64,000 bases of DNA, taken from positions 111,043-175,042 of the forward strand of contig NZ_SCMP01000011.1 in the NCBI RefSeq assembly GCF_005502935.1, read 5' to 3'. Shown piece by piece: positions 11,433 through 21,796 of this stretch (its first letter is position 1; each line of letters starts with the position of its first letter). This DNA is from Pseudomonas sp. 2FG (GTDB taxonomy: Bacteria > Pseudomonadota > Gammaproteobacteria > Pseudomonadales > Pseudomonadaceae). Below the pieces are notes generated by a model. That model did not search any database. It was not told the DNA's origin and was given only the letters and a program-made list of their open reading frames with translations. The position numbers were made by a program, and so were the translations under genes.

Positions 11433-12077
11433 TCACGCATCCCCTTTCGCCAGGTCGTCGAGCTTCATTTGTAAACCACCCACCGCAGCTTCGTCCGACA
11501 GCGCTGCCTTGGCCTTCTCGTAGGCGGTATGCGCCTCATCGCGACGGCCCAGCTTGACCAGCAGATCACCTTTCAGCTCTTCGCGACTGGCCAGGAAGGC
11601 CTGCTCCGCATCGCCTTCCAGCAGCTTGAGCGCATCTTCGGCCTTGTTTTGCGCGGCCAACACACGGGCCAAGCGTTGGCGAGCCAACTCGCCCAGGGTG
11701 TCATCGGCCGGCTTGGCGACAACCGCTTGCAGCTCAGCCGCCGCATCGTCCAGCTTGCCCGTGTCTACCGCGACTTTAGCGACGAACAGGCTGCCGTACT
11801 GGGCGTAATGGGTACCACCGAAGTCTTTCTTCAGCTTGTTCGCCAGCTCAGCCACTTGGCCCGCATCCGGCTGGCCACTCGGGTTAAACGCGGTTTCCAG
11901 CAGTTGCTGGTAGACCAGCGAAGCACCTTGAGCCTGGTTGCTCTGGTACTTCTGCCAAGCCTGCCAGCCAAAGACCACCACCAGCGCCAAGGCACCCCCG
12001 GTCAGCAGGGGTTTGCCATTGCGCTCCCACCAGTCCTTGATCAGCGCCAGCTCTTCATCTTCAGTACGCGACGTCAC
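11433..12077 (-). CDS. yfgM: YfgM family SecYEG-associated TPR protein
   Basis: A 214-residue inner-membrane protein: short cytoplasmic N-terminus, one membrane segment at about 24-41 (PLLTGGALALVVVFGWQAW), then a periplasmic TPR-like helical domain. In E. coli YfgM binds the SecYEG translocon and PpiD and helps periplasmic chaperone hand-over. It lies between hisS (27 bp upstream) and bamB (overlapping or nearly touching), the conserved hisS-yfgM-bamB order, which links protein export with outer-membrane assembly. Confidence 0.9.
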   Translation of the reverse strand: MTSRTEDEELALIKDWWERNGKPLLTGGALALVVVFGWQAWQKYQSNQAQGASLVYQQLLETAFNPSGQPDAGQVAELANKLKKDFGGTHYAQYGSLFVAKVAVDTGKLDDAAAELQAVVAKPADDTLGELARQRLARVLAAQNKAEDALKLLEGDAEQAFLASREELKGDLLVKLGRRDEAHTAYEKAKAALSDEAAVGGLQMKLDDLAKGDA

Positions 12078-12104
12078 CCCAATACTCCTTAATTCGCTGA
12101 ATGC

Positions 12105-13394
12105 TCAAACCTGCTTCAGGCAGGCTACCAGATGCTCAGGCAGAGCATCCCAGGCAATATTTTGTTGTTCGCCCTGACCACGAAGGGGCTTGAAACCTAT
12201 CACTTGCTGAGCCAGTTCGTCCTCGCCCAGTACCAGGGCGAACAATGCACCGCTCTTATCGGCCTTTTTCAACTGACTCTTGAAGCTGCCGGCCCCGGCA
12301 TTCACCTGCAAACGCAGACCCGGCAACTGATCGCGCAAACGCTCGGCCAGCGCCAGCCCCGCCAACTCGGCCGGCTCACCGAAGGCACAGAGGTACAGAT
12401 CGACCTGGCGGGCAATTTCGGCGGGGACCTGCCCCAGGGTTTCCAGCAGCAAGATCAGCCGCTCGATACCCATGGCGAAACCAACACCGGCGGTCGGCTT
12501 GCCGCCCATCTGCTCGACTAGACCATCGTAACGACCACCGGCGCACACCGTGCCCTGGGCGCCGAGCTGATCGGTGACCCACTCGAACACGGTCTTGCTG
12601 TAGTAATCGAGGCCGCGCACCAACTTGGGGTTGAGCACATAGGGAATGCCGGCGGCATCCAGACGCGCCTTGAGGCCGTCGAAGTGAATCCGCGACTCTT
12701 CGTCGAGGTAATCCGCCATCTTCGGCGCATCGGCCAACAGGGCCTGGGTCTCCGGCACCTTGCTGTCGAGAATCCGCAGCGGGTTGCTGGCCAGGCGCCG
12801 CTTGCTGTCTTCATCCAGCAGCTCGAGACGGGCCGACAAATACTGCACCAGGGCTGCACGGTAATTCGCCCGCGCCGCACTGGTGCCGAGGCTGTTCAAC
12901 TCCAGCTTCACCGCATCGCGAATGCCCAGCAGACCCCAGAGGCGCCAGGTCAGCAGGATCAGCTCGGCATCGATGTCCGGCCCGTCGAGGTTAAAGACCT
13001 CCACGCCGATTTGGTGAAACTGGCGATAACGACCTTTCTGCGGCCGCTCATAGCGGAACATCGGGCCGATGTACCAGAGTTTCTGCACCTGACCGCCACC
13101 GGCAATACCATGCTCCAGTACCGCGCGGACGCAGCTGGCAGTGCCTTCCGGACGCAGGGTCAAGGAGTCGCCATTACGGTCGGCGAAGGTGTACATCTCC
13201 TTCTCGACGATATCCGTGACTTCGCCGATAGAGCGCTTGAACAGCTCGGTGACCTCGACGATCGGCATGCGGATCTGCCGGTAGCCGTAGCCATCCAGCA
13301 GGTTTGCCACAGCACCCTCGAAGTAGCGCCAGAGCGGCGTCTGCTCGGGCAGAATGTCGTTCATGCCACGAATGGCTTGTAGAGACTTACTCAC
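12105..13394 (-). CDS. hisS: Histidyl-tRNA synthetase
   Basis: Class II aminoacyl-tRNA synthetase charging tRNA-His. Recognisable parts are the N-terminal [11 protein letters not shown], motif 2 ([17 protein letters not shown]), the histidine-binding motifs [13 protein letters not shown] and AGGRYDGL, and a C-terminal anticodon-binding domain (about 330-429). I place the start at the GTG at 13394 because AAGGA lies 6 bp before it. A TTG two codons earlier (13400) would sit too close to that site. It is part of the ispG-hisS-yfgM-bamB series, 24 bp after ispG. Length is 429 residues, normal for the family. Confidence 0.97.
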   Translation of the reverse strand: MSKSLQAIRGMNDILPEQTPLWRYFEGAVANLLDGYGYRQIRMPIVEVTELFKRSIGEVTDIVEKEMYTFADRNGDSLTLRPEGTASCVRAVLEHGIAGGGQVQKLWYIGPMFRYERPQKGRYRQFHQIGVEVFNLDGPDIDAELILLTWRLWGLLGIRDAVKLELNSLGTSAARANYRAALVQYLSARLELLDEDSKRRLASNPLRILDSKVPETQALLADAPKMADYLDEESRIHFDGLKARLDAAGIPYVLNPKLVRGLDYYSKTVFEWVTDQLGAQGTVCAGGRYDGLVEQMGGKPTAGVGFAMGIERLILLLETLGQVPAEIARQVDLYLCAFGEPAELAGLALAERLRDQLPGLRLQVNAGAGSFKSQLKKADKSGALFALVLGEDELAQQVIGFKPLRGQGEQQNIAWDALPEHLVACLKQV

Positions 13395-13418
13395 ACGCAA
13401 TCCTTAGTATTCTTGGCT

Positions 13419-14531
13419 CTAGCCACGGGCGATCAGCGCCGCGTCGGCTTCGACCTTTTCGGCCGCCTTCTGGCGAATCAGCTTTTCCAGCTCATCCACC
13501 AGGTTGTCATTGGTCAGTTTCTGCGCCGGCTTGCCGTCGATGTAAATCAGGTTATTCGGCGTACCACCGGTGAGGCCGATATGCGCCTCCTTGGCTTCCC
13601 CGGGGCCATTGACGATACAGCCGATCACAGCCACATCGAGCGGCACCAAGAGGTCTTCCAGGCGGCCTTCGAGCTCATTCATGGTTTTGACCACATCGAA
13701 GTTCTGCCGCGAGCAACTCGGGCAGGCGATGAAGTTGATGCCACGAGAACGCAAGCGCAGCGACTTGAGGATGTCGTAACCGACCTTGACCTCTTCGACC
13801 GGATCGGCGGCCAGGGAGATGCGGATGGTATCGCCAATCCCATCGGCGAGCAGCATGCCCAAACCAACAGCCGACTTGACGGTACCCGAACGCAGGCCAC
13901 CCGCTTCGGTGATACCCAGGTGCAACGGCTGCTCGATCTGCTTGGCCAGCAGCCGATAAGCCGCAACCGCCATAAATACATCGGAGGCTTTGACGCTGAC
14001 CTTGAAGTCCGGGAAATTCAGCCGATCCAGATGCTCGACGTGGCGCAGTGCCGACTCGACCAAGGCTTCCGGAGTCGGCTCGCCGTATTTCTTCTGCAGG
14101 TCTTTTTCCAGGGAACCGGCATTGACGCCGATGCGGATGGAAATACCCCGGTCACGCGCCGCATCGACCACCGCCCGGACGCGATCTTCGCGGCCAATAT
14201 TGCCCGGATTGATCCGCAGGCAATCGACTCCCAACTCGGCGACGCGCAAGGCAATCTTGTAGTCGAAGTGGATGTCGGCAACCAGCGGTACCTGGACCAG
14301 TAGCTTGATCTTGCCAAACGCTTCAGCAGCATCCATATCCGGCACAGACACACGCACGATATCGGCGCCGGCCTCTTCCAATCGACGGATCTGCGCCACA
14401 GTGGCGGCGACATCGCAGGTGTCGGTGTTGGTCATGCTCTGCACAGCGATAGGCGCATCGCCGCCCACAGGAACGGAGCCAACCCAAATCTTGCGCGATT
14501 GGCGACGGATGATTGGAGATTCGCCGTGCAT
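13419..14531 (-). CDS. ispG: 4-hydroxy-3-methylbut-2-en-1-yl diphosphate synthase (flavodoxin)
   Basis: [4Fe-4S] enzyme of the MEP isoprenoid pathway that converts MEcPP to HMBPP. The 370-residue bacterial-length protein has an N-terminal TIM barrel ([17 protein letters not shown]...[14 protein letters not shown]). Its C-terminal domain holds the cluster ligands: CPSC in [12 protein letters not shown] and the cysteine in [10 protein letters not shown] with its glutamate. It follows rodZ by 3 bp, so it is co-transcribed with pilF-rodZ. Being a cluster enzyme, it depends on the isc genes a few kilobases away. Confidence 0.97.
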   Translation of the reverse strand: MHGESPIIRRQSRKIWVGSVPVGGDAPIAVQSMTNTDTCDVAATVAQIRRLEEAGADIVRVSVPDMDAAEAFGKIKLLVQVPLVADIHFDYKIALRVAELGVDCLRINPGNIGREDRVRAVVDAARDRGISIRIGVNAGSLEKDLQKKYGEPTPEALVESALRHVEHLDRLNFPDFKVSVKASDVFMAVAAYRLLAKQIEQPLHLGITEAGGLRSGTVKSAVGLGMLLADGIGDTIRISLAADPVEEVKVGYDILKSLRLRSRGINFIACPSCSRQNFDVVKTMNELEGRLEDLLVPLDVAVIGCIVNGPGEAKEAHIGLTGGTPNNLIYIDGKPAQKLTNDNLVDELEKLIRQKAAEKVEADAALIARG

Positions 14532-14534
14532 GGT

Positions 14535-15536
14535 TTATTGCCCCAACTTCAAGCGTGCCGTTTCGCCACTGGTAAAGGGCGCGACATCCACCACCTGACC
14601 GTTGTAACGGACCTGTGCGCCGCGCGCATAACCCAGACGCAACTCCAGAGGCGCTTTACCGCTCAACTCCAGCCTCTCGCCCTTGCGCTTCAGGCCGCTG
14701 GCCAGCACTTTGCCACTGGCATCCGTCAGCTGGATCCAGCAGTTGGCGCTGAACTCAAGACCCACCATACCGTCACCTACTGCCGCAACTGCGGGAGCGG
14801 GAGCTTGAGCTGCGGCAACAGGCGCTGAAGGTGCGACGGGAATCACGGAGGGAGCTACCGGGGCCACGGCGACCGGTGCATTAGGCGCAAGCACAGGGCT
14901 GCTAGCTGCCTGAGGTGTAGCGGCAGTGTCCGGTAGGGCCGCCTCGGGCTGCGCAGCCAACTCGGGAGACACCTCAGCCAGGCCAGGTTCGCCCGCGCTC
15001 TGAGCAGCGGCTACCGCCTGATCTTCCGGCTCGTCCAGCGGGTGAATCTGCGTAGTGCCGTCGGCACTCTCTACTTCAACGTGCTCCAGGCTGCCCCCGG
15101 CCGGCTCGCCAGCGCGGCCTGCCGACTGATCCTGCCACCAGAGAAAACCGATACCGGCCAGCACTAGCAGTAGGACAAAGCTGACTAAGCGCAACACGCT
15201 CTGCGACAAACGCACGGGTTCTTCGATGCGCCCCAGACCATGCACGCTACTGCCAGTGGCATCGGTCCCGGTGTAGTGGTCGAACTCCTGCACCGCCAGG
15301 CTCTGATCCATTCCAAGCAATTTGGCATAAGCGCGCACGTAACCACGGGCAAAGGTATGCCCCGGCAACTGATCGAACGCACCCGTCTCGAGCTGGCTCA
15401 GACGCTGAGTCGTCAAATTGAGCTGCGCAGCCACTTCGGCTAACGACCAGTCCTTAGTTTCGCGGGCCTTACGCAGAGTCTCGCCTGGATTGCTGCGAGT
15501 CACAGCTAGAGCTTCGGGATGCACCGCTTTCATCAT
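14535..15536 (-). CDS. rodZ: Cytoskeleton protein RodZ
   Basis: Links MreB to the elongation machinery and keeps rod shape. The 333-residue protein has a cytoplasmic helix-turn-helix domain (about 19-85, GETLRKARETKDWSLAEVAA), one membrane segment at about 116-134, and a long Ala/Pro/Val-rich periplasmic linker (about 140-245, low complexity). A beta-rich DUF4115 domain closes it (about 250-330, NCWIQLTDASGKVL). Its ATG overlaps the pilF stop (ATGATGA context), so translation is coupled; a second ATG lies one codon in. Confidence 0.93.
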   Translation of the reverse strand: MMKAVHPEALAVTRSNPGETLRKARETKDWSLAEVAAQLNLTTQRLSQLETGAFDQLPGHTFARGYVRAYAKLLGMDQSLAVQEFDHYTGTDATGSSVHGLGRIEEPVRLSQSVLRLVSFVLLLVLAGIGFLWWQDQSAGRAGEPAGGSLEHVEVESADGTTQIHPLDEPEDQAVAAAQSAGEPGLAEVSPELAAQPEAALPDTAATPQAASSPVLAPNAPVAVAPVAPSVIPVAPSAPVAAAQAPAPAVAAVGDGMVGLEFSANCWIQLTDASGKVLASGLKRKGERLELSGKAPLELRLGYARGAQVRYNGQVVDVAPFTSGETARLKLGQ

Positions 15537-16291
15537 TGCTCCGACAGGTATTGCTGATATTCCGGGGTACCGGGATAAAGGCGTTTGAGTTGCAGGCCTA
15601 GGCTGGCGGCTTTATCCCGATCTTCGAAGATGTTGGCGAGACGCGAGCCGAGCAGCAAGCTGCGCGAACTCTGCTCGCTCAAGGCACTGTAACTCTCGTA
15701 ATAATCCCGCGCGGGCACATACTCTTTGTCCGCAAAGGACAACTCGGCCATCTCTAGCAGGGCCCGCGGCTGGCGCTTGTTCAACCGCAGAGAGCGCTCA
15801 AAATACTTCTTCGCCTCAGCGCGCTTATTCAGCTTGAGCGCCGTCATGCCCAGATTTTCAAACACCCGCGAACGCTCGGGGTACAGGTTATCTTGGGCCG
15901 CCTGCTGGTAACGCTCGAAAGCCTCTTGGTAGCGCCCCTGCTCAAACAGGAAGCTACCGTAATTATTCAAAAACCGCGGATCGTTGCTGCGCTGCGAAAG
16001 CGCTTTGCGGAAATGCTCGTCAGCGAACTCAGGCTCCATCTCGATCTGGAACAGCAGCGCGAGTGCCGCGTGCGCATCGGCATTTGCGGGATCAAGCTCC
16101 AGAGCCTTCTTCAGCGGAACCTTGGCCTTCTCGGTAGAACCCTGCTGCAGGTAGCCAATTCCAAGCTGGATATAGGCATCACGCGCTTCGTCGCGGCCTT
16201 TATCGGTTTTCATCGGATCGACGTTGCCCGTGGACACGCAACCTAGCAGTAAGCTGGTGAAAAACAGAAGCAGCGCGGCGCGCAAGGTCAT
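15533..16291 (-). CDS. pilF: Type IV pilus secretin pilotin PilF (PilW)
   Basis: Outer-membrane lipoprotein that takes the secretin PilQ to the outer membrane and supports its assembly for type IV pili. The signal peptide ends in LLLGC with the lipidated cysteine at residue 18. About six TPR repeats follow (for example AYIQLGIGYLQQGSTEKAKVPL and ADAHAALALLFQIEMEPEFA). The 252-residue length matches pseudomonad PilF. It lies 14 bp after rlmN and overlaps rodZ. No other pil gene is in the window, as is usual for this locus. Confidence 0.92.
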   Translation of the reverse strand: MTLRAALLLFFTSLLLGCVSTGNVDPMKTDKGRDEARDAYIQLGIGYLQQGSTEKAKVPLKKALELDPANADAHAALALLFQIEMEPEFADEHFRKALSQRSNDPRFLNNYGSFLFEQGRYQEAFERYQQAAQDNLYPERSRVFENLGMTALKLNKRAEAKKYFERSLRLNKRQPRALLEMAELSFADKEYVPARDYYESYSALSEQSSRSLLLGSRLANIFEDRDKAASLGLQLKRLYPGTPEYQQYLSEQ

Positions 16292-16304
16292 AGAGATACT
16301 ACCT

Positions 16305-17453
16305 TCAGGTTCGGTTTACAGCGGTACGGGGCGCGTCAGCCTCGTTGCTCAGCTCGCGCACGGCAATGTAGCGCTCGCTACGCCGGGTACGGTCCATTAC
16401 CTGACCGACCAACTGCCCACAGGCAGCGTCAATGTCTTCGCCGCGCGTAGTGCGCACGGTGACATTGTGCCCGGCTTTATACAGCAGGTCTTGGAAACGG
16501 CGAATGGCGTTGTTGCTCGGCCGCTCATAACCGGAGAAGGGGAAGGGATTGAACGGGATTAGATTGATCTTGCAAGGCACATCCTTGAGAAGTGCGATCA
16601 TCTCCTCGGCATGCTCAGGCTTATCGTTCACATCCTTAAGCAAGGTGTATTCGATCGTCAGCACACGCTTCTCGCCAAGCCGCGCGACGTAACGCTTGCA
16701 GGCCGCCAGCAAGATCGCCAACGGGTACTTCTTGTTGATTGGCACCAGCTTATTGCGCAGCTCATCGTTAGGCGCGTGCAAAGACAGCGCCAGAGATACG
16801 TCAATGACTTCGCCCAGCTTGTCGATCATCGGCACCACGCCCGAGGTGGACAGGGTCACCTTGCGTTTGGAGATGCCATAACCGAGGTCGTCCATCATCA
16901 GGTGCATGGCGGCGACCACGTTATCGAAGTTCAGCAGCGGTTCGCCCATGCCCATCATCACCACGTTGGTGATGGCGCGATCGATCTTCGCCGGCACACT
17001 GCCGAACGATTTGTTGGCAATCCACACCTGACCGATCACCTCGGCGGCGGTGAGATCGCTATTGAAACCTTGTTTACCGGTGGAGCAGAAACTGCAATCC
17101 AGCGCGCAACCGGCCTGCGAGGAGACGCAGAGGGTGCCGCGATTGCCTTGCGGGATATACACGGTCTCGACACAGCTGCCAGACGCCACGCGGACCACCC
17201 ACTTGCGGGTACCGTCGGTGGAAATGTCTTCGCTGACCACTTCGGGACCGCGAATCTCGGCGCAGGCCTTGAGCTTCTCGCGCAAGGCCTTGCCGACATT
17301 GCTCATGGCGTCGAAGTCATCGACGCCAAAGTGGTGAATCCACTTCATCACCTGACCGGCACGGAAACGCTTCTCCCCGATAGAGTCGAAGAACTGTTCC
17401 ATTTCAGGCTGGGTCAGACCCAGTAGATTGATTTTGCCGGCAGCTTCAGTCAT
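16305..17453 (-). CDS. rlmN: Dual-specificity RNA methyltransferase RlmN
   Basis: Radical-SAM enzyme that makes m2A2503 in 23S rRNA and m2A37 in some tRNAs. The 382-residue protein has the radical-SAM cluster motif CALDCSFC (C116, C120, C123), [12 protein letters not shown] for SAM binding, and a late cysteine in the DIDAACGQL context that corresponds to the mechanistic cysteine. The start at 17453 ([12 protein letters not shown]) has GTGAGGCC upstream; the longer frame runs into ndk. It is 23 bp after ndk and needs iron-sulphur clusters from the nearby isc system. Confidence 0.97.
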   Translation of the reverse strand: MTEAAGKINLLGLTQPEMEQFFDSIGEKRFRAGQVMKWIHHFGVDDFDAMSNVGKALREKLKACAEIRGPEVVSEDISTDGTRKWVVRVASGSCVETVYIPQGNRGTLCVSSQAGCALDCSFCSTGKQGFNSDLTAAEVIGQVWIANKSFGSVPAKIDRAITNVVMMGMGEPLLNFDNVVAAMHLMMDDLGYGISKRKVTLSTSGVVPMIDKLGEVIDVSLALSLHAPNDELRNKLVPINKKYPLAILLAACKRYVARLGEKRVLTIEYTLLKDVNDKPEHAEEMIALLKDVPCKINLIPFNPFPFSGYERPSNNAIRRFQDLLYKAGHNVTVRTTRGEDIDAACGQLVGQVMDRTRRSERYIAVRELSNEADAPRTAVNRT

Positions 17454-17476
17454 GGCCTCACCCTCGCACGTTCGCC

Positions 17477-17908
17477 TTAGCGAATGCGCGCGCACACTTC
17501 GGTAGCGGAGAAGAAGTAAGCGATTTCACGAGCAGCAGCAGCTTCGGAATCCGAACCGTGGACAGCGTTGGCGTCAATGGATTCGGCGAAGTCGGCACGA
17601 ATGGTGCCGGCAGCGGCTTCTTTAGGGTTGGTAGCGCCCATCAGTTCACGGTTCTTGGCGATTGCGTCTTCGCCTTCCAGTACCTGGACGACAACCGGGC
17701 CGGAAATCATGAAAGCAACCAGATCGCCGAAGAAGCCACGGGCGCTGTGCTCAGCGTAGAAACCTTCAGCTTCAGCCTTGGACAGCTGCTTCATCTTCGA
17801 AGCAACGACGCGCAGGCCGGCTTTTTCGAAACGGGTAGTGATTTCGCCAATGACGTTTTTAGCAACGGCATCAGGCTTGATGATGGAGAAAGTGCGTTGA
17901 ACAGCCAT
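17477..17908 (-). CDS. ndk: Nucleoside diphosphate kinase
   Basis: Transfers the gamma-phosphate of ATP to other NDPs through a phosphohistidine, balancing NTP and dNTP pools. At 143 residues it is a standard single-domain NDPK ([21 protein letters not shown] at the N-terminus). The active-site histidine lies in NAVHGSDS. The start at 17908 gives MAVQRTFS; an upstream in-frame ATG adds only MFLEFH and is less likely. A TATAAT box sits in the loop of the preceding hairpin (17955-17960). Confidence 0.97.
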   Translation of the reverse strand: MAVQRTFSIIKPDAVAKNVIGEITTRFEKAGLRVVASKMKQLSKAEAEGFYAEHSARGFFGDLVAFMISGPVVVQVLEGEDAIAKNRELMGATNPKEAAAGTIRADFAESIDANAVHGSDSEAAAAREIAYFFSATEVCARIR

Positions 17909-17936
17909 GTGAAACTCCAGAAACAAGGATTAAAGC

Positions 17937-17968
17937 CAAAAATTAAACCCGCGAATTATACGCGGGTT
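17937..17968 (-). terminator. Terminator of the isc operon with a TATAAT box in its loop
   Basis: AACCCGCG (17946-17953) pairs with CGCGGGTT (17961-17968). On the minus strand the stem is followed by TTTAATTTTT. The loop reads TATAATT on the minus strand, a perfect -10 box positioned for ndk; no good -35 is seen 17 bp upstream of it. Confidence 0.65.
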
Positions 17969-18010
17969 CAGGTTAAATGCGTAGGGCTGACGCCCGAGGG
18001 TTGAACGGGC

Positions 18011-18211
18011 TCAGTCGGCCTCTTCGATCCAGGCCGCCTGAATCGCCTCGAGCACCTTCTCGCCGCCGTGCTGCGGGTCATCATTGAATTCCGGCAGTGC
18101 CAGCACCCAACTGTGCAGATCGACAAAATTGACGTAACGCGGATCGACCTCCGGCTTGCTTTCCGCCAGCTGGATAGCGATTTCCAGCACATCAATCCAT
18201 TTCAATGTCAT
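18011..18211 (-). CDS. iscX: Fe-S assembly protein IscX
   Basis: A 66-residue acidic protein ending the isc operon. It binds IscS and iron and tunes cysteine-desulfurase activity. The winged-helix-like sequence MTLKWIDVLEIAIQLAESKPEVDPR and DLHSWVLALPEF is characteristic, as is the conserved C-terminal AWIEEAD. It lies 10 bp after fdx and is followed by the operon terminator. Confidence 0.93.
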   Translation of the reverse strand: MTLKWIDVLEIAIQLAESKPEVDPRYVNFVDLHSWVLALPEFNDDPQHGGEKVLEAIQAAWIEEAD

Positions 18212-18221
18212 ACCGGAACCC

Positions 18222-18560
18222 TCAGTGCCTTTCCGAAACCTGGTTGATGTTGTACTTGGGAATCTCGACCACCAGATCGTCTTCCGCCACTACAGCCTGA
18301 CAGGAGAGACGCGACTCAGGTTCCAACCCCCAAGCCTTATCCAGCATGTCTTCTTCAAGCTCATCGCCTTCGGCCAGCGAGCGGAAACCCTCACGCACCA
18401 CGACATGACAGGTAGTACAGGCACAAGACTTCTCACAGGCATGCACAATATCAATACCGTTGCGCAGCGCGGCATCGAGGATGGTCTCGCCTGGTTGCGC
18501 GTCAATCACCGCCCCTTCAGGGCAATGATCGGCATTGGGCAGAAAAACGATCTGCGGCAT
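18222..18560 (-). CDS. fdx: ISC-type [2Fe-2S] ferredoxin
   Basis: Electron donor in iron-sulphur cluster assembly. The 112-residue adrenodoxin-like protein has four cluster cysteines: three in the stretch ACEKSCACTTCH and the fourth in RLSCQAV. The start ATG at 18560 has AGGAA about 6 bp upstream; the TTG directly before it is not needed. It lies 3 bp after hscA in the conserved hscB-hscA-fdx-iscX order. Confidence 0.95.
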   Translation of the reverse strand: MPQIVFLPNADHCPEGAVIDAQPGETILDAALRNGIDIVHACEKSCACTTCHVVVREGFRSLAEGDELEEDMLDKAWGLEPESRLSCQAVVAEDDLVVEIPKYNINQVSERH

Positions 18561-18563
18561 CAA

Positions 18564-20429
18564 TTATTCCTCAATTTCATTCAGACGGCGTCCAGCCAGC
18601 GCAGCCTTCACCGTGGCATCCATACGGCGCGCGGCAAAAGCATCGGTAACCTGGGACAGGCGCTTGGTTTGCTGCTCGATGGCCGGACCATCGGCCCCCA
18701 CCATCAACTCGCGCAACTGCTGCATGTGCAGGTCGATCACAACGCGCTCTTCCTCACTCAGCAGACGCTGACCATCGACTTCCAACGCCGCCTGCACGGC
18801 TTCGAGCAGACGCTCGGCATCCACCTGCTGCTCACGCAGAGCGCGCGCAAGCTTGTCATCACTCGCGTTACGGAAAGAGTCCTGCAGCATGCGAGCGATT
18901 TCGCCATCGGTCAGGCCATAGGACGGCTTCACCTGAATGCTCGCCTCCACACCCGAACCGAGCTCGCGCGCAGCGACACTCAGCAGTCCGTCGGCATCCA
19001 CCTGGAAGGTCACGCGAATCTTCGCCGCGCCCGCCACCATTGGCGGGATACCGCGCAATTCAAAATGCGCCAGGGAGCGGCAATCACTGATCAGCTCGCG
19101 CTCGCCCTGCAGCACATGGATCTTCATGGCCGTCTGGCCATCTTTATAGGTGGTGAAGTCTTGCGCCCGCGCCACCGGGATAGTGGTGTTGCGCGGAATC
19201 ACCTTCTCCATCAACCCGCCCATGGTCTCCAGGCCGAGCGACAGCGGAATCACATCGAGCAGCAACAGCTCTTCGCCCTCACCACGCTTATTACCCGCCA
19301 GGGTGTCCGCCTGGATCGCAGCCCCAATGGCCACCACTTGATCCGGGTCGATATCGGTCAATGGCTCACGCGCAAACAACTCAGCCACAGCCGAGCGCAC
19401 ACGCGGCACGCGGGTGGAACCACCGACCATCACCACCGCTTCGACTTGTTCAATCTCGATACCTGCATCGCGCACCGCCCTGCGGCAGGCCTTGAGGCTG
19501 CGCGCCAGCATCGGCTCGATCAACGCCTCGAAATGTTCACGGGTGAGCACGCCGCGCCACGCTCCGTGCGCCACCTCAACCGCCGCGGCGCTGGTCAACG
19601 CCTCTTTGGCGGCACAAGCACCGAGCAACAAGCTGCGCTGGGCACCCGGCTCGATATCCGCGGAGAGCCCCGCCTCCTGCACTATCCAGCCGGCGATCGC
19701 GTGATCGAAGTCATCGCCACCCAGCGCACTATCGCCACCAGTCGCCAACACCTCGAAGACCCCGCCGGTCAGACGCAAAATCGAAATATCGAAGGTGCCG
19801 CCACCCAGGTCATAAATCGCCACGACGCCCTCGGCCTGCTGATCGAGGCCATAAGCCACCGCCGCCGCCGTCGGCTCATTGAGCAGGCGCAGCACGTTGA
19901 GCCCGGCCAGTTTCGCCGCATCTTTGGTGGCCTGGCGCTGGGCATCGTCGAAATAGGCGGGAACCGTGATCACCGCACCGACCAACTCGCCACCCAGCGT
20001 GGCTTCGGCGCGCTGACGCAACACCTTCAAAATATCGGCCGACACCTCTACCGGGCTTTTCGGCCCCTGCACGGTGTCGATAAACGGCATATGCGACTCA
20101 CCACCGACGAAGCGGTAAGGCAATTGCTCGCCCAGTTGCTTGACGTCAGCCAGGCCACGCCCCATCAGGCGCTTGACCGACAACACGGTGTTGAATGGGT
20201 CACTGGCAGCTGCCGCCTTGGCGGCCTGCCCCACCTCCACGCGATCCGCGTGGTAGCGCACCGCGGACGGCAGGATGACCCGACCCTCGGCGTCAGGCAA
20301 AGGCTCGGACAAGCCGCTGCGCAATGCAGCGACCAGCGAATTGGTAGTCCCCAGGTCAATCCCCACCGCCAAACGACGCTGGTGCGGCTGCGGGCTCTGT
20401 CCGGGTTCAGCGATCTGCAGTAGGGCCAT
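18564..20429 (-). CDS. hscA: Fe-S cluster chaperone HscA (Hsp70 family)
   Basis: Specialised Hsp70 that, with HscB, releases clusters from IscU to target proteins. The 621-residue protein has the nucleotide-binding domain ([70 protein letters not shown]). It then has the substrate-binding domain and a helical lid; it lacks the long acidic tail of DnaK. Its gene follows hscB by 42 bp and precedes fdx by 3 bp. Confidence 0.97.
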   Translation of the reverse strand: MALLQIAEPGQSPQPHQRRLAVGIDLGTTNSLVAALRSGLSEPLPDAEGRVILPSAVRYHADRVEVGQAAKAAAASDPFNTVLSVKRLMGRGLADVKQLGEQLPYRFVGGESHMPFIDTVQGPKSPVEVSADILKVLRQRAEATLGGELVGAVITVPAYFDDAQRQATKDAAKLAGLNVLRLLNEPTAAAVAYGLDQQAEGVVAIYDLGGGTFDISILRLTGGVFEVLATGGDSALGGDDFDHAIAGWIVQEAGLSADIEPGAQRSLLLGACAAKEALTSAAAVEVAHGAWRGVLTREHFEALIEPMLARSLKACRRAVRDAGIEIEQVEAVVMVGGSTRVPRVRSAVAELFAREPLTDIDPDQVVAIGAAIQADTLAGNKRGEGEELLLLDVIPLSLGLETMGGLMEKVIPRNTTIPVARAQDFTTYKDGQTAMKIHVLQGERELISDCRSLAHFELRGIPPMVAGAAKIRVTFQVDADGLLSVAARELGSGVEASIQVKPSYGLTDGEIARMLQDSFRNASDDKLARALREQQVDAERLLEAVQAALEVDGQRLLSEEERVVIDLHMQQLRELMVGADGPAIEQQTKRLSQVTDAFAARRMDATVKAALAGRRLNEIEE

Positions 20430-20471
20430 GCTTGTCTGCGTATCAGGCGCGCCGCCGAAGCAGCGCGGAGG

Positions 20472-20993
20472 TTAATCGTCGAGGCGCTCTTCCAACTGGC
20501 GCACTTCGTAGCCGAGCTTGTCGAGGAACTGCATGCGTCGCATCAGGCGTTCGGCCTCTTCACGGCGCGCAGCGTCATCCCAACAGGCTGCAAAGCTTTC
20601 GTTGAGCTCATCCTGAGCAATCTTCAGGCGGCGCTTGAAGGTCGCCACGCCAGTCAGATCCGCGCTGTCCTGCAGGTCTTCCAACTCTTCACGCCAGTGC
20701 ATCTGCTGCAAGAGAAACTCAGGGTCTTGCACCGTCACTTCTAGCGGCAGCTCACGACCGCGCAACGCCAATAAATAGCGCGCGCGCTGCGGAGCATTTT
20801 TCAGCGTTTGATAGGCTTCATTGAGGCTGGCGGAGTGCTCCAGCGCAAGCCGTTGCTCGCGCTCGGAAGCATCCGCAAAGCGATCCGGATGAACACTGCG
20901 CGCCAGCTCGCGATAACGCGCGGCCAGCTGCTCAAGATCCAAACGGAAGCTCGGCTGCAAATCAAATAAGGCGAAATGACAAGGGGTACCCAC
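20472..20993 (-). CDS. hscB: Co-chaperone HscB (J-protein)
   Basis: J-domain partner of HscA that brings IscU to it and stimulates its ATPase. The 173-residue protein has an N-terminal J domain with the HPD motif in SVHPDRFAD and a C-terminal three-helix domain for IscU binding. The start is the GTG at 20993 ([15 protein letters not shown]), with GAGG 5 bp upstream overlapping the iscA stop. The longer frame upstream lies within iscA. It is 7 bp after iscA. Confidence 0.94.
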   Translation of the reverse strand: MGTPCHFALFDLQPSFRLDLEQLAARYRELARSVHPDRFADASEREQRLALEHSASLNEAYQTLKNAPQRARYLLALRGRELPLEVTVQDPEFLLQQMHWREELEDLQDSADLTGVATFKRRLKIAQDELNESFAACWDDAARREEAERLMRRMQFLDKLGYEVRQLEERLDD

Positions 20994-21000
20994 AGCAGCC

Positions 21001-21324
21001 TCAGATGTTGAAGCTCTCGCCGCAGCCACATTCGCCGCGCACGTTGGGGTTATTGAACTTGAAGCCTTCGTTCAAACCTTCCTTGACGAAGTCGAGCTCA
21101 GTACCGTCGAGGTAGACCAGGCTCTTCGGGTCGATGATCACCTTGACACCGTGACTCTCGAACACCTGATCTTCACTCTGAGCCTCATCAACGAACTCCA
21201 GCACGTAGGCCAGGCCAGAGCAGCCCGTGGTACGAACACCCAAACGAATGCCCTCGCCCTTGCCCCGCCCGTCAAGGGAACGACGCACGTGCTGAGCAGC
21301 TGCTTCGGTCATGCTGATAGCCAT
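21001..21324 (-). CDS. iscA: Iron-sulphur carrier protein IscA
   Basis: A-type carrier that accepts clusters or iron and delivers them to apoproteins. The 107-residue protein has the three conserved cysteines: one in TTGCSGL and two in GECGCGES near the C-terminus. It starts MAISMTEAA. It sits between iscU and hscB in the standard operon order. Confidence 0.96.
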   Translation of the reverse strand: MAISMTEAAAQHVRRSLDGRGKGEGIRLGVRTTGCSGLAYVLEFVDEAQSEDQVFESHGVKVIIDPKSLVYLDGTELDFVKEGLNEGFKFNNPNVRGECGCGESFNI

Positions 21325-21368
21325 CGGAACTCCTTATTCGTAGAGCGGTTATGCATAGAACCCTTTAC

Positions 21369-21755
21369 TTAGAGCAAACCTTTCTTCTGCTTGTAGTCAT
21401 GCACGGCCGCCTTGATGGCGTCCTCGGCGAGTACAGAGCAGTGGATCTTCACCGGCGGCAGCGCCAGTTCTTCGGCCAGCTGGGTGTTTTTGATGGTCTC
21501 AGCCTCATCCAGCGTCTTACCCTTCATCCACTCGGTGGCGAGGGAGCTGGAAGCGATCGCCGAACCGCAGCCGTAGGTCTTGAACTTGGCATCTTCGATC
21601 ACGCCGTGCTCGTTGACCTTGATCTGCAGACGCATCACGTCGCCGCAGGCCGGCGCACCGACCATGCCGGTGCCGACATTGGGGTCTTCCGCATCCATCT
21701 TGCCGACGTTGCGCGGGTTTTCGTAGTGGTCAATGACCTTTTCACTGTATGCCAT
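21369..21755 (-). CDS. iscU: Fe-S cluster scaffold IscU
   Basis: Scaffold on which [2Fe-2S] clusters are built from sulphur supplied by IscS. The 128-residue protein has the three ligand cysteines in GAPACGDVM, TYGCGSAIAS and KIHCSVLAED, the metal-binding aspartate in the first motif, and LPPVK, the HscA recognition motif. It lies 41 bp after iscS. Confidence 0.97.
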   Translation of the reverse strand: MAYSEKVIDHYENPRNVGKMDAEDPNVGTGMVGAPACGDVMRLQIKVNEHGVIEDAKFKTYGCGSAIASSSLATEWMKGKTLDEAETIKNTQLAEELALPPVKIHCSVLAEDAIKAAVHDYKQKKGLL

Positions 21756-21796
21756 GGTGCTATTCCTCTCTCATCAGGTGCCGCTCATCGGCAGCG

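Noticed and set aside
18156..20423. A 755-codon open frame antisense to hscA
   Set aside because: It is the mirror of a high-GC gene: composition is typical of a shadow frame, with no family motif, while the opposite strand is an unmistakable Hsp70.
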